This document shows, one piece after another, positions 30,795 through 39,755 of a DNA stretch of 64,000 bases. The notes beneath the pieces are model-generated. The model ran no database searches. It had not been told where the DNA came from and worked only from the letters and a program-made list of their open reading frames with translations. Source of the DNA: an uncultured Verrucomicrobiales bacterium (GTDB taxonomy: Bacteria > Verrucomicrobiota > Verrucomicrobiia > Verrucomicrobiales > DEV007); assembly GCA_937922595.1 (NCBI GenBank), contig CALAIY010000028.1:1-64000 (forward strand), read 5' to 3'. How positions within the stretch are numbered: the first letter of the stretch is position 1; every line of letters begins with the position of its first letter. A program made the translations under genes and the position numbers.

Positions 30795-32795
30795 CTATTC
30801 GGAATCGAAGAGCTCTTCGAGCGCTTTCTTCATATCGCTCAGATTTGATGACGTCGCGATACTCTCCCCTTTTCGATTGATAACGAAATAAGTGGGAAAT
30901 GCATTAATCTTCAATGCACCTACGTTTGTCCCTTCTTGATCAAGAATATTCGGCCATGAAAGCTCTCCGTTTTTCTTGATAAACGCCTTCATTGTATCCG
31001 ACTGATCATCAGCGACTCCAAGAATTTCGAATCCTTTATCTGCGTATTTCTTTTTGAGTTCCTTCAACTGAGGGAATGCGAGAATGCAACCGCGTCACCA
31101 AGTGCCCCAAAAATCAACTAACACGACCTTATCCTTATAATCAGACAAGGAAAGAGTATCACCATCGAGTGACTCACCCGAAATAGAGATATTCTTTTTT
31201 CCCCTCACCTTGTCTTCGTAAGCATCCATAGAATCGTGATCAATTCCTTTATAATTCCAACCAGACTCAGATTTGATGAACGAAAGTGGAAGCGTCTCTT
31301 CCCCATACATCTTACTTTTAAGCTTCACCCAGATAGTTCCAGGATCCACCGCAGGAGCCTCTTCAGGCGCTACAATTAGCGTCCCTCCAAACTCAGACTC
31401 GGTAATGCTTCCATGAAGCTCGACAAGAGCCTTCATAAAATGAGGCGCATCCTCAAAGCTCCGGATATGCTCAGCAAGATTTTTCCGATGAGTAGCCTCC
31501 ACCTCATCCGAGGCGAAAGGGCTTTCTCTAAGCCAATCGGGGATCTCAAAAGTATCGAGGCCAAGCGTCTTAACACCCAATTCAATCTCTTCACCACCTA
31601 CCGTGGCCGCAATATTTGGCACCTCATTCTCCAAAGCTAGCTCATCGACAATTATGCTGAGACGCTCGACAAGAAAAGCCTCTCTCGACTCCTTATTCAT
31701 TATCGCGACAGCAGCATCCGGATTCCCCTCAGTAAAGTGAGCAGACATCTTGGTGTAAATCTCTGCCGGAGTAAGAGCAGCCGAAGCAGTAGATGCATCT
31801 GCATCTGAAGCATCACCCACAGCAGCGAGCGCAATCACGCTACGAGCCGCAATAGCCGTGTGAAGAGTAATAAGAGGGGTCGAGCTATCAATATCGCTAA
31901 GAGTCGCCGGAGATGAGCCATCTTGACCATTCTTATATTCCTCTGAAGCATTAGAGAGAGGCATGATCTCAGAAACGTGGCCGATCACATTTCCGAATGG
32001 GTCTAGCACAGGAGATCCGCTGCTCCCTGGCGCCCATGGGGTGCTCACGTTCATCCGAAGGCTGCGCAGAGCTTCAAGAGATGTATCATCCCCGCCGCGA
32101 TCCACGCGTCCCCAATAAAATCGATTCACCATTCCACGGCTGAAGTAACCCATTTGATCCAAAGGAGAGCTGAAGCAAAATGCATCCTCTCCCGGCCTCA
32201 CATCTGCATTGAGAGCAAGAGGTGTCAGCTTGTGATCGACTTTCACAATCGCTGCATCCATCAACTCATCAAAGGCAAGAACCTTCGTCACCGGAAAAAC
32301 GTTTCCATCATGATCTGCCACCACCAGACTCGCCTTCTTCGAAGGCGGGGCATCGATTACGTGAGCACAAGTGGCCACTGCACCATCCGCAGAAATTGCA
32401 TATCCTCCAGCAAGCGAAAGGTGCCAATCATCACAAGAGTCGCACAGATAGCACCACCCAATACGCACGCTTCCGGCTCGCGCCACGCGAACAACCGCCT
32501 CGGGATCAAGGAGTTTATCAGACTTTTCCTTTAGCGTTATGGGCTCAGCTACAGGACTCTTCATCTGAGCCTCCAAAGTCTCCACGGAGAGAAGTTTCCC
32601 CTCTTCATGAAGAGCCGCAATCAGCTTGCCCAGCTTCGCCTCATCTAGATCAAACCCTTCAGGAGATTGCTCCACAATCGGAACACCAACAGCCTGAGCG
32701 TAAATTACCGAACTGCTAGCTCCCCAGCAGACGGCTCCTGCAAAAACAGCAGAAAAAACGGATTGGCTACATCGAGACGAAAAATTCAGACGCAT
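30795..32795 (-). CDS. Probable selenoprotein: exported trypsin-like protease fused to a thioredoxin-like domain (in-frame TGA at 31095-31097)
   Basis: Read through the TGA, this is 666 residues. Signal peptide to about 34 (AVCWGASSSVIYAQA). A chymotrypsin-fold protease domain spans about 100-290 with His145 (TCAHVID), Asp180 (LMDAAIVKVD) and Ser259 (PGSSGSPV), plus a Cys cluster WCYLCDSC (114-121). A middle region follows (330-530). The C-terminal TlpA/AhpC-like thioredoxin domain is VVLVDFWGTW-U567-RGC570-ILAFPQL, then FEILGVADDQ, INAFPTYFVI and a final helix. The TGA falls exactly on the first Cys of the CxxC redox motif, and 99 intact codons follow. A hairpin suited to bSECIS lies just after it. 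TGA is a normal stop elsewhere here. A nonsense mutation is the alternative, but hitting this codon by chance is unlikely. The gene is visibly less GC-rich than its neighbours. Confidence 0.82.
31059..31076 (-). promoter_or_regulatory. Candidate bacterial SECIS hairpin
   Basis: On the minus strand, 18 bases after the in-frame UGA, UUCC-C-UC / GA-A-GGAA forms a stem with one C-A mismatch and loop AGUU. The loop begins 26 nt after the UGA and has a G in its first two positions next to U. Both match what is known of bSECIS elements (loop 16-37 nt from UGA, early G). The stem is short; a folding run was not possible. Confidence 0.5.
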
Positions 32796-32947
32796 GAGCC
32801 AAGAAAACGGCTCATAGACAGCCCGTCAATAGCTAAGAGTCTACCCCGTCTAAAAAACAAATCCAAGCCTGGCCAATTGGCAATATCCATCAACGCCCCC
32901 CTAAATCGTGTGGCCGCAATCTGGTTTGCGCCTATCATTCTCCGCCC

Positions 32948-34228
32948 ATGTCTTTCTCGCCCCCATCTTCCCGCACCCAAATCTACCTCGATCAAGGGCG
33001 GTATGAAGAAGCAGCGAAGCTGCTCCGTGAGCAGCTAGCATCATCTCCAGATGATGTCGTGACGCTGCTCCAGCTCGCCACCTGCTACTACCAAGATGAT
33101 ACTGACGAAGGCAATACGAAACGCGGGCTCGAAGCCATCGAATCCGCGATTCGGCTTGAGCCCGAATTCTCCCCAGCGCACGGACTGCACGCCCGCCTCC
33201 TAGCCGACCAGAAAAAATACTCCCCCGCCCTCGCCGCCGCACAGCAAGCGATCGCACTCGATCCCTACGACTCAGATAGTCATGGAGCAGAAGCAGTCGT
33301 CCACGCGAAGCGCCAGCACTGGGCTCTCGCCGAAAAAGCAGCCAAACGCGGCCTCGCCATCGACCCCGAGGACAATCCCTGCTCCGCCATCCTCACTCAC
33401 GCCCTCCTCATGCAGGGTAAAACATCCGAGCACCAGGAAGAGCTCGGCTACCGAATGAGCCGTGATCCCGAGGATCCCTACACCCATTTTAATATGGGAC
33501 TCGCCGCACTCCGCTCAGGCGACCACCGCCAAGCCGAAGTCCACCTCAAGGAAGCCCTTCGCCTCCAACCCGATTTCGAGCCCGCTCGCCAACTCCTCCT
33601 CGAAGCATTTCGCTCCCGCTCGCCCGTCTATCGAGGATTCCTCAAATTCTCCTTCGCCCTAAGCAAGCTTCCCCCGCACTACCGAACAGGTGCGGTCATT
33701 GCGATTTACCTCGTTTTCCGCACCCTCCGCTCAGCGCTTGATACGGCCGCGCCCATCGCCGCCGCCGTTCTCACCTACCTCTGGCTCGCCTTCTCCCTCT
33801 TCTCATTCATCGGCCGTGGCCTGGGAAACCTCATCATCCTCTGCGACCCCTCCGCCCGCCTTGCACTCAATGCACGAGAAACTCAAGAAGGCCTCTGCGT
33901 AGGCCTCCCCATAGCACTCTCACTTCTCACCCTCATCGCAGGAATCGGCCTAAGCCTCCCACTACTCCTTATCCTCACCGCCTGCCTCATCGCCCCCGCC
34001 ATTCCTGCATCAGTTTACTTCCAAGCCGAAAAACGTGCCGGGCAAAAAATCTACGGCACTGCCGCCGCCATCACCACCCTCTGCGCCGCAATCGTCTTCA
34101 TCGGATCTTTTTTCTCTTCAGACGTCGCCCTTCCTCTCCATCCGCTAACCAGCCTTCCCCTACTCCTCGGAGCCGGCATCGCCTTCGCCACCACCTGGGC
34201 CGCACTCTTCAACTTCAAAACTGACTAA
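32948..34228 (+). CDS. TPR protein with C-terminal membrane domain
   Basis: 426 residues. Residues 8-220 hold five or six tetratricopeptide repeats (YLDQGRYEEAAKLLREQL, KKYSPALAAAQQAIALDP, RSGDHRQAEVHLKEALRLQP). From about 245 come roughly six membrane helices (TGAVIAIYLVFRTL, GLPIALSLLTLIAGIGLSLPLLLIL). The TPRs precede the membrane part without a signal peptide, so they should face the cytoplasm. Likely a membrane-tethered adaptor; partners are unknown. Divergent from the selenoprotein candidate, with 152 bases between starts. Confidence 0.82.
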   Translation: MSFSPPSSRTQIYLDQGRYEEAAKLLREQLASSPDDVVTLLQLATCYYQDDTDEGNTKRGLEAIESAIRLEPEFSPAHGLHARLLADQKKYSPALAAAQQAIALDPYDSDSHGAEAVVHAKRQHWALAEKAAKRGLAIDPEDNPCSAILTHALLMQGKTSEHQEELGYRMSRDPEDPYTHFNMGLAALRSGDHRQAEVHLKEALRLQPDFEPARQLLLEAFRSRSPVYRGFLKFSFALSKLPPHYRTGAVIAIYLVFRTLRSALDTAAPIAAAVLTYLWLAFSLFSFIGRGLGNLIILCDPSARLALNARETQEGLCVGLPIALSLLTLIAGIGLSLPLLLILTACLIAPAIPASVYFQAEKRAGQKIYGTAAAITTLCAAIVFIGSFFSSDVALPLHPLTSLPLLLGAGIAFATTWAALFNFKTD

Positions 34229-34235
34229 CCAGTCC

Positions 34236-34271
34236 ACAAAAAAGGGCACCCAGCGCTAGCCAGGTGCCCTT
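34236..34271 (-). terminator. Intrinsic terminator for the FKBP gene
   Basis: AAGGGCACC (34242-34250) pairs with GGTGCCCTT (34263-34271) around a 12-base loop. On the minus strand the stem is followed by a run of T (34241-34236). It lies 14 bases after the stop at 34285 and between two convergent genes. Confidence 0.88.
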
Positions 34272-34284
34272 AGTAATTCCAAAT

Positions 34285-35337
34285 TTACTCCGCCTTTTTT
34301 TCCTCAGGCTTAGCCGCCTCTTTTTTGCGTGGCGGAATATCAACAGCCACTGGAGGCGTCACTGCCGTGACTGGCTGCCGCTTTGGCCTAGCCGCAGCAC
34401 CTGGAGCAGGCTTTGCCGGAGCAGCCGTAATATTTACTAACTCCACATCAAAAATGAGCGTGTCCATCGATCCAATTTCCCCACCCTGACGTGGGTTTTT
34501 TCCATACGCAAGATCACCAGGAATCCAGAGGCGGAACTTATCCCCCTGATCCATCAGCTGAAGACCTTCCGTCCAGCCCTTAATCACGCGATTTACCCCA
34601 AAAGTCGCAGGCTTGCCTTCCGCAGACTCATCGAAAACAGTTCCATCAAGCAGCGTGCCCTTATAGTTCACTGTCACCCGATCCGTGGCCTTCGGCTTAT
34701 TCTCTCCCTCGCCCTTTTCGAGCACAAGATACTGAAGACCGCTATCGGTCGTGATCACGCCCTCTTTCTTGCCATTTTCTGCCATGAAAGCTTTACCAGC
34801 CTCCTCATTCTTAGGCCCCTCTTCCTCCATCTTCTTCTTCCATTCCTCAGTCTCTTTCTTCCTCTTCTCAGCAGCAGCTTCCTGCATTGCAGCACGAAGC
34901 GCATTCATCCCAGCCTGCATCTGAGGATCATCGAGCTTGGTCTCGCCGCCAGAAAGCTTTTCACGCATCCCTGTTGCGATTCCATCGAAGTCGACATCCA
35001 CCGCATTGCGAAGCACATCGAGCCCCACAGAAACACCAAATGCATAATCCTTCGTTTGCGCCTCCTTCAGCACATCCTGAAGACCGCGAATCACATCATC
35101 CACATTCACCTCAGCACCATCTTGGCCAAGAGTAGATGAAGCACGCTGCGCGAAAAACATCCCCAGCGCATAGCTATTCCGCTCCGCTTCCGAAGAAAAC
35201 CCATCTGGGAGTGCCTCCTTTTCAGCAGCCGGAGTCGGCATACCTGGAAGTTGCGGGGTCGCCGGGCCTTTCTGCCCGTATGCAGTACCACAGAGGGCAC
35301 CGGCCAAAGTAATTCCAAAAATCGCTCGTTTCGTCAT
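34285..35337 (-). CDS. Exported FKBP-type peptidyl-prolyl isomerase (Mip/FkpA-like)
   Basis: 350 residues. Signal peptide (LAGALCGTAYGQ). An N-terminal dimerisation region (48-130: SYALGMFFAQRAS) and a long charged helix (145-185) precede the FKBP domain (about 205-300): VTVNYKGTLLDGTVFDES, FGVNRVIKGWTEGLQLM, RLWIPGDLAYG, and LIFDVELV. This is the Mip/FkpA layout: a V-shaped dimer folding proteins in the periplasm. A Pro/Lys/Ala-rich tail of about 45 residues (KRQPVTAVTPP, KKEAAKPEEKKAE) is extra. Confidence 0.92.
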   Translation of the reverse strand: MTKRAIFGITLAGALCGTAYGQKGPATPQLPGMPTPAAEKEALPDGFSSEAERNSYALGMFFAQRASSTLGQDGAEVNVDDVIRGLQDVLKEAQTKDYAFGVSVGLDVLRNAVDVDFDGIATGMREKLSGGETKLDDPQMQAGMNALRAAMQEAAAEKRKKETEEWKKKMEEEGPKNEEAGKAFMAENGKKEGVITTDSGLQYLVLEKGEGENKPKATDRVTVNYKGTLLDGTVFDESAEGKPATFGVNRVIKGWTEGLQLMDQGDKFRLWIPGDLAYGKNPRQGGEIGSMDTLIFDVELVNITAAPAKPAPGAAARPKRQPVTAVTPPVAVDIPPRKKEAAKPEEKKAE

Positions 35338-35444
35338 GGGTTTTAAAGTGGTTTATATGTTTCCAGCACGGCTGGGTAGCCACCTTATCCACTCCCCTGC
35401 ACTCCGCAATTTCAGATCGGCTCCACTTTCTTAATATCCCTCCA

Positions 35445-36455
35445 ATGCTCTCAGAAAATCTCCAGCGCGAAGCCCAGCTTCTCCAACACTCCTGGGATCG
35501 CCACACCCCGGAGCACCTCGATGAATACCTCATCACTGCCACCGAAGACCCACGAATTAATATTCCCAGCATCCTCACCCGCGCCCTTTTTGCCGACACC
35601 CTTTTCCCCGATCAATTCGCCGCACTCTGCGACGAAGAACTCCGCTTTGGCCTCTGCCTCACCTGGCTCACCGACGCCCTCGAATCCCACCCACGAAGCG
35701 AACTCGCCGCCACCTCACCCGAATTCCCTGATGCGCCCCCCTTCCTCACGGAAACCGCCCAACTCCTCCAAGACCCCGCATTCCCCCTAATCGATTACCT
35801 CACCGAAGCCCTCGCCCTTGAGCCCGATATCGGCACCAACGACACCTTCGCCTCCTCCGTCCTCGACACCTTCGCCAACGTCTGGCAAGCCGAACTCCCC
35901 GAGCACAAACACACCCTCCCCGCCTCCCCAAAGCCCCGCGTCATCGAACTCGCCTGCGGCTCAGGAAACGACTATCGCTTCCTCCACAACTTCGGCTTCG
36001 CCCCCCTCCTCGATTACACCGGCATCGATATCGCCGGGAAAAACACCGCCAACGCAAAACGCCGTTTCCCCCAGATCGATTTCCGCACCGCCAATGCCTT
36101 CGCCACCGGCCTCCCCGACGCCTCCGCCGATATCATCTTCGCCCACGACCTCTACGAGCACCTCTCCCTCGAAGCCCTCGAAGCAGCCCTCGCCGAGACC
36201 GCACGCCTCCTCCGCCCCGGCGGCCAAGCCTGGCTCCACTTCTTCAATCTCGCCGATACCACCCAGCACGAAGCACGCCCCCACGAATCCTACCACTGGA
36301 ATCTCCTCAGCCAGAGCCGAATCCTAGAGACCCTCGCCTCCCACAATCTCACCTGCGACGCCCTCCCCATCCGCGACCTCATCCACGAAAAATTCGCCTT
36401 CCCCGGCTACTACAATCAGGAAGCCGTCCTCATCACTGCTGAGAAAATGAGATAA
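35445..36455 (+). CDS. SAM-dependent methyltransferase, class I
   Basis: 336 residues. A helical N-terminal region (1-160) is unassigned. The methyltransferase core has motif I VIELACGSGNDYRFL, the acidic loop YTGIDIA, motif IV IIFAHDLYEHLS and LLRPGGQAWLHFF. The substrate is unknown. The kamA-like gene starts about 75 bases downstream on the same strand. Confidence 0.85.
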   Translation: MLSENLQREAQLLQHSWDRHTPEHLDEYLITATEDPRINIPSILTRALFADTLFPDQFAALCDEELRFGLCLTWLTDALESHPRSELAATSPEFPDAPPFLTETAQLLQDPAFPLIDYLTEALALEPDIGTNDTFASSVLDTFANVWQAELPEHKHTLPASPKPRVIELACGSGNDYRFLHNFGFAPLLDYTGIDIAGKNTANAKRRFPQIDFRTANAFATGLPDASADIIFAHDLYEHLSLEALEAALAETARLLRPGGQAWLHFFNLADTTQHEARPHESYHWNLLSQSRILETLASHNLTCDALPIRDLIHEKFAFPGYYNQEAVLITAEKMR

Positions 36456-36530
36456 ATCCTATACTGGCGGGAAGAATCGCCTCCGTTGACTCTCCCAAGC
36501 GTATCCCTACCCTCTACGCCCCCAGCAACG

Positions 36531-37739
36531 ATGGAATTCCCCCTCTCAGAACAAAACCAAGCTCGTCTCGACGACCTAAAAAAATTCCACTCCCACGCCT
36601 TCGGCCACTGGGAAGGCCAAGTCACTCAAGACGAATGGGATTCCGCAAAATGGCAGCTGAAAAACCGCGTCAGCAGCCTCCAAGACATCGAAAGCCGCAT
36701 CCCCCTCTCCGATGAAGAGCGCGCCGGCATACTCCTCTCCGGCACCAAGCTCGCCACCGCCGTCACCCCCCACTACTTCAATCTCATCGATCCAAGCGAC
36801 CCGCTCGATCCCATCCGTAGACAAGTCATCCCCCGAATCGAAGAGACCTGGGAAGACCCCGCCGAAATGGCCGACCCCTGCGGCGAAGACTCCCACATGC
36901 CCGTACCCGGCCTCGTCCACCGCTACCCCGATCGCGTCCTCTTCCTCGTCACCGACCGCTGCGCCGCCTACTGCCGCTACTGCACCCGAAGCCGCGTCGT
37001 CAGCGGAGCCGGCGATCAGCAGCTCGAAATGAACCACGAAGCCGCCTACCAATACCTGGAGAAACACCCTGAGATCCGCGACGTCCTCCTCTCCGGCGGC
37101 GACCCCCTCCTCCTCTCCACCGGGAAACTCGATAAAATCCTCACCCGCCTCCGCCAAATCCCCCACCTCGAATTCGTTCGCATCGGCTCCAGAATCCCCA
37201 TCTTCCTCCCCCAGCGGATCGACGACGAACTCTGCCAAATGCTCCAAAAGCACCACCCCCTTGGCCTCAGCATTCACACCAACCACCCCCGAGAGCTCAC
37301 CACCGAAGTCCGCACCGCCCTCGAGCGTCTCGCCAATCACGGCATCATGATCGGCAACCAAAGCGTCCTCCTCAAAGACGTAAACGACGATGAAATCGTC
37401 ATGCGCGCCCTCGTGCAAAAACTCCTCCTCTGCCGCACCCGCCCCTACTACCTCTACCAATGCGATCTCATCCAAGGCTCCTCACACCTCCGAGCCTCCG
37501 TCCGTAAAGGCGTCGAAATCATGGAATCCATGCGCGGCCACACCACCGGCTACGCCATCCCCCAATACGTCATCGACGCCCCAGGAGGCGGAGGCAAAGT
37601 CCCCATAAACCCCGAATACGTCCTCCAGCACGATGACGAACGCGTCATCATCCGGAACTACGAAGGCGAAGTCTTCGAATACCCCGAGCCAATGCCCGAA
37701 CGCATCGCCGAAGCCCAAAAAGCACCCGCAGTAATATAG
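36531..37739 (+). CDS. Lysine 2,3-aminomutase-family radical SAM protein
   Basis: 402 residues. The radical SAM cluster motif is CAAYCRYC; VLLSGGDPLLL and IRIGSRIP-type VRIGSRIPIFLPQRI follow, then GNQSVLLKDVND and the PLP region CDLIQGSSHLR with a C-terminal segment (GYAIPQYVIDAPGGGGKVPI). The layout and length fit lysine 2,3-aminomutase (beta-lysine synthesis, PLP and SAM). The shorter EpmB relatives lack the C-terminal part, so EpmB is less likely. A TTG at 36486 gives 15 extra residues; the ATG at 36531 is preferred. Confidence 0.85.
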   Translation: MEFPLSEQNQARLDDLKKFHSHAFGHWEGQVTQDEWDSAKWQLKNRVSSLQDIESRIPLSDEERAGILLSGTKLATAVTPHYFNLIDPSDPLDPIRRQVIPRIEETWEDPAEMADPCGEDSHMPVPGLVHRYPDRVLFLVTDRCAAYCRYCTRSRVVSGAGDQQLEMNHEAAYQYLEKHPEIRDVLLSGGDPLLLSTGKLDKILTRLRQIPHLEFVRIGSRIPIFLPQRIDDELCQMLQKHHPLGLSIHTNHPRELTTEVRTALERLANHGIMIGNQSVLLKDVNDDEIVMRALVQKLLLCRTRPYYLYQCDLIQGSSHLRASVRKGVEIMESMRGHTTGYAIPQYVIDAPGGGGKVPINPEYVLQHDDERVIIRNYEGEVFEYPEPMPERIAEAQKAPAVI

Positions 37740-38080
37740 CTGTCGGCACCAAAAACTTCCTCCCGATTGCCAGCACCACCGTGAAAGAATTTACTGCAGT
37801 TTCGTAGAGCTGCATTCGGTGTCCCGCGTAAATGGTCCATGGCTCATACTCACATTGGGATTCAACGTGATCGGATCGCTAATGTATTACCCTACGAAGT
37901 ATCAAGACTTCAGATCACATAGGATGGGTGGCTTCATTCGCCCACGGAAAAATAATGCCCATTCGAGAGCCAAGCAAATCAGACAACACGCGCGAAAACT
38001 TAAACCTCCAGAGAGCCAATTCCAAAATCGGCCTCCTATTCTCATCGACGGCTTCGACCTATTTACGGTAAGCTTTCTTC
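37740..38080. other. Intergenic stretch, no recognised gene
   Basis: 341 bases between the aminomutase gene and the PH-domain gene. An open frame of 89 codons from a GTG at 37819 runs through it, but it overlaps the next gene, has no recognisable motif and has an odd, basic composition (RAKQIRQHARKLK). No tRNA, hairpin or promoter stands out. Confidence 0.5.
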
Positions 38081-38605
38081 ATGTTTAAAAATACAGAACA
38101 GGTCGTCACAAACGCCAAGTTCAACCCAAAAACGGGAACTTACTGGCTCTTCTCTGGAGCAATCGTGATGACGCTTACGATCGTCGGAATCCCATTTGCG
38201 ATTCTCCACGTCCTTATCGGATCAATCTTCGTGAAACGCTATATAGCAAGCCTCGAATGCACACTCATGGAACGAAAGCTCATCGTGAAGCGGGGAATTC
38301 TAAACCGCGTGGAGAAGACCATTCCCCTCGATAAAATCACCGATGTTGGCATGGTGCAGGGGCCAATCATGAGGATATTTGGCATCCACGGCCTCAGCTT
38401 TGAAACTGCCGGCTCCGCCAGCCCCGGCGCACTCGTAACAATGCAAGGGATTGTCGATGCTCCCGGCTTCCGCGAAAAAGTGCTCAAGCAGCGCGACCGC
38501 GTCGTCGGAGACGGATCTAAGCGAGAAGGCGACGAAAGCGTGCTTTCTGTCCTCACCGAAATCCGCGATTCACTCAAGCGGCTCGAAGGGAGAGCAAACT
38601 CATGA
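38081..38605 (+). CDS. Bacterial PH-domain (YdbS/bPH2) membrane protein
   Basis: 174 residues. One or two hydrophobic helices near 20-55 (WLFSGAIVMTLTIVGIPFAILHVLIG) precede a bPH2/DUF304 beta-barrel (CTLMERKLIVKRGILNRVEKTIPLDKITDVGMVQGPIMRIFGIHGL). A charged helical tail ends it (VLTEIRDSLKRLEGR). The function of the family is unknown. Its TGA overlaps the ATG of the next gene (ATGA), so the two are translationally coupled. Confidence 0.85.
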   Translation: MFKNTEQVVTNAKFNPKTGTYWLFSGAIVMTLTIVGIPFAILHVLIGSIFVKRYIASLECTLMERKLIVKRGILNRVEKTIPLDKITDVGMVQGPIMRIFGIHGLSFETAGSASPGALVTMQGIVDAPGFREKVLKQRDRVVGDGSKREGDESVLSVLTEIRDSLKRLEGRANS

Positions 38606-39048
38606 TCGCACGCTTCCGCCGCTACCGCCTCCGGCGTGCTACAAGCAAAGTTTCCGACACGCTCACGGAACAATTCGGAAGCAAGAAGTTCTATTCGATC
38701 ACCGAGATGGAAGAAGCTTGCACCCTCGTAGGCGTCACGGGAAAACAACGTGAACTAGCGTATGCCATGTTTTCAGAAGAAGAGGTATGCAACGGCTTCC
38801 TGAGCCGGATCGGCTGCTCGAAAACAGCGAGAGACCTCCGATTCTTTGCAGCAAGCACCCTTTTTGGAACCGGAACGACAGTGGGATACGACTCTCTCTG
38901 GAACAGATTTCACGACTACAACGATTTGGTGGTAGGAGGAATTCAGAATACCGGCTCGTTTTCCGATTCAGGTGGAGCAGGCTCCGGCGGCGATGACGGC
39001 GGCGGATTCTCTGATTTCGGGGGCGGTGATGGCGGGGGCGGCGATTGA
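38602..39048 (+). CDS. Small basic protein with Gly-rich tail, DUF6559-like
   Basis: 148 residues, ATG overlapping the PH-domain stop by four bases. A basic helical N-terminus (RFRRYRLRRATSKVSDTLTEQFGSKKFYSITEMEEAC) is followed by a helical part, then a Gly/Asp/Ser-rich tail (GGGFSDFGGGDGGGGD). The N-terminal pattern recalls DUF6559, which is only a weak match by eye. Coupled to the PH-domain gene, so they may work together. A two-way terminator follows. Confidence 0.6.
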   Translation: MIARFRRYRLRRATSKVSDTLTEQFGSKKFYSITEMEEACTLVGVTGKQRELAYAMFSEEEVCNGFLSRIGCSKTARDLRFFAASTLFGTGTTVGYDSLWNRFHDYNDLVVGGIQNTGSFSDSGGAGSGGDDGGGFSDFGGGDGGGGD

Positions 39049-39064
39049 GCAATAAGAACACAAA

Positions 39065-39094
39065 AAAACGGCGACCGTTTCCGGCCGCCGTTTT
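39065..39094. terminator. Two-way intrinsic terminator after rpsD
   Basis: AAAACGGCG (39065-39073) pairs with CGCCGTTTT (39086-39094) around a 12-base loop. Runs of A and T on the two sides suit both strands. It separates the gene ending at 39048 (+) from rpsD ending at 39110 (-). Confidence 0.85.
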
Positions 39095-39109
39095 GAAATT
39101 GGGAGTCTA

Positions 39110-39721
39110 CTAGCGGGAGTAGAATTCGACGATGAGCTGCTCGTCTACGAGCGGATCGATCTCTTCGCGGGTTGGTGGGCGAACCACCTGGCCTTTGAGG
39201 TTTTCCTTGTCGAGCGTCACCCAATCAGGAACTGGGACGCCTTGGGTGCTGTCGAGCCCCTTCATTGCGAGGTGCTGGGAGCGAGCGGCGGCGGTGATGG
39301 TGATTTCGTCGCCGGACTTACAAGCGTAAGAACAGATGTCTGTCTTTACTCCATTGACCACAACGTGGCCGTGGTTCACGAGCTGACGAGCACCGCGGCG
39401 GGTATTTGAGAGACCCATGCGGTAGCAGACGTTGTCGAGACGGAGCTCAAGAAGTTCGAGGAGGATTTCACCAGTGACACCGCGACGGCGGGCTGCTTCG
39501 GCGAAATAACGGCGGAATTGCTTCTCCATGACGCCGTATTGGAAGCGGAGCTTCTGCTTCTCACCGAGTCCGATGGAGTAGTCGCTCTTCTTGCGGCGCA
39601 TTTGACGCGCACCATGCTGCCCGGGAGGGAAGTTGCGCTTGTCGAAGGATTTGGAAGGACCGAAGAGGCTGACGCCGAAACGGCGGCTGATCTTGGTGGT
39701 TGGTCCGGTGAGTCTGGCCAT
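39110..39721 (-). CDS. rpsD: Small ribosomal subunit protein uS4
   Basis: 203 residues. Starts ARLTGPTTKISRRFG, with KRNFPPGQHG and the S4 RNA-binding domain (LELRLDNVCYRMGLSNTRRGARQLVNHGHVVVNG). No Cys-based zinc site at the N-terminus, so it is the zinc-free form. It primes 30S assembly and regulates its operon in E. coli. Last gene of rpmJ-rpsM-rpsK-rpsD; rpoA-rplQ, which usually follow, are at 14-15.5 kb on the other strand. Confidence 0.96.
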   Translation of the reverse strand: MARLTGPTTKISRRFGVSLFGPSKSFDKRNFPPGQHGARQMRRKKSDYSIGLGEKQKLRFQYGVMEKQFRRYFAEAARRRGVTGEILLELLELRLDNVCYRMGLSNTRRGARQLVNHGHVVVNGVKTDICSYACKSGDEITITAAARSQHLAMKGLDSTQGVPVPDWVTLDKENLKGQVVRPPTREEIDPLVDEQLIVEFYSR

Positions 39722-39755
39722 GATTCTAAAAAGGAAAGAGGGTCGGGGGAAAAAA

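Noticed and set aside
30795-32795. A frameshift or plain pseudogene for the protease-thioredoxin gene
   Set aside because: The frame is unchanged across the TGA and 99 sound codons follow; the codon falls exactly on a redox Cys. Sec is more likely, though a nonsense mutation remains possible.
36531-37739. EpmB (EF-P lysine mutase)
   Set aside because: Length and the C-terminal region fit lysine 2,3-aminomutase better; no epmA or efp is next to it.
37819-38088. An 89-codon frame before the PH-domain gene
   Set aside because: GTG start, no motif, overlaps the next gene and has an unnatural basic composition.
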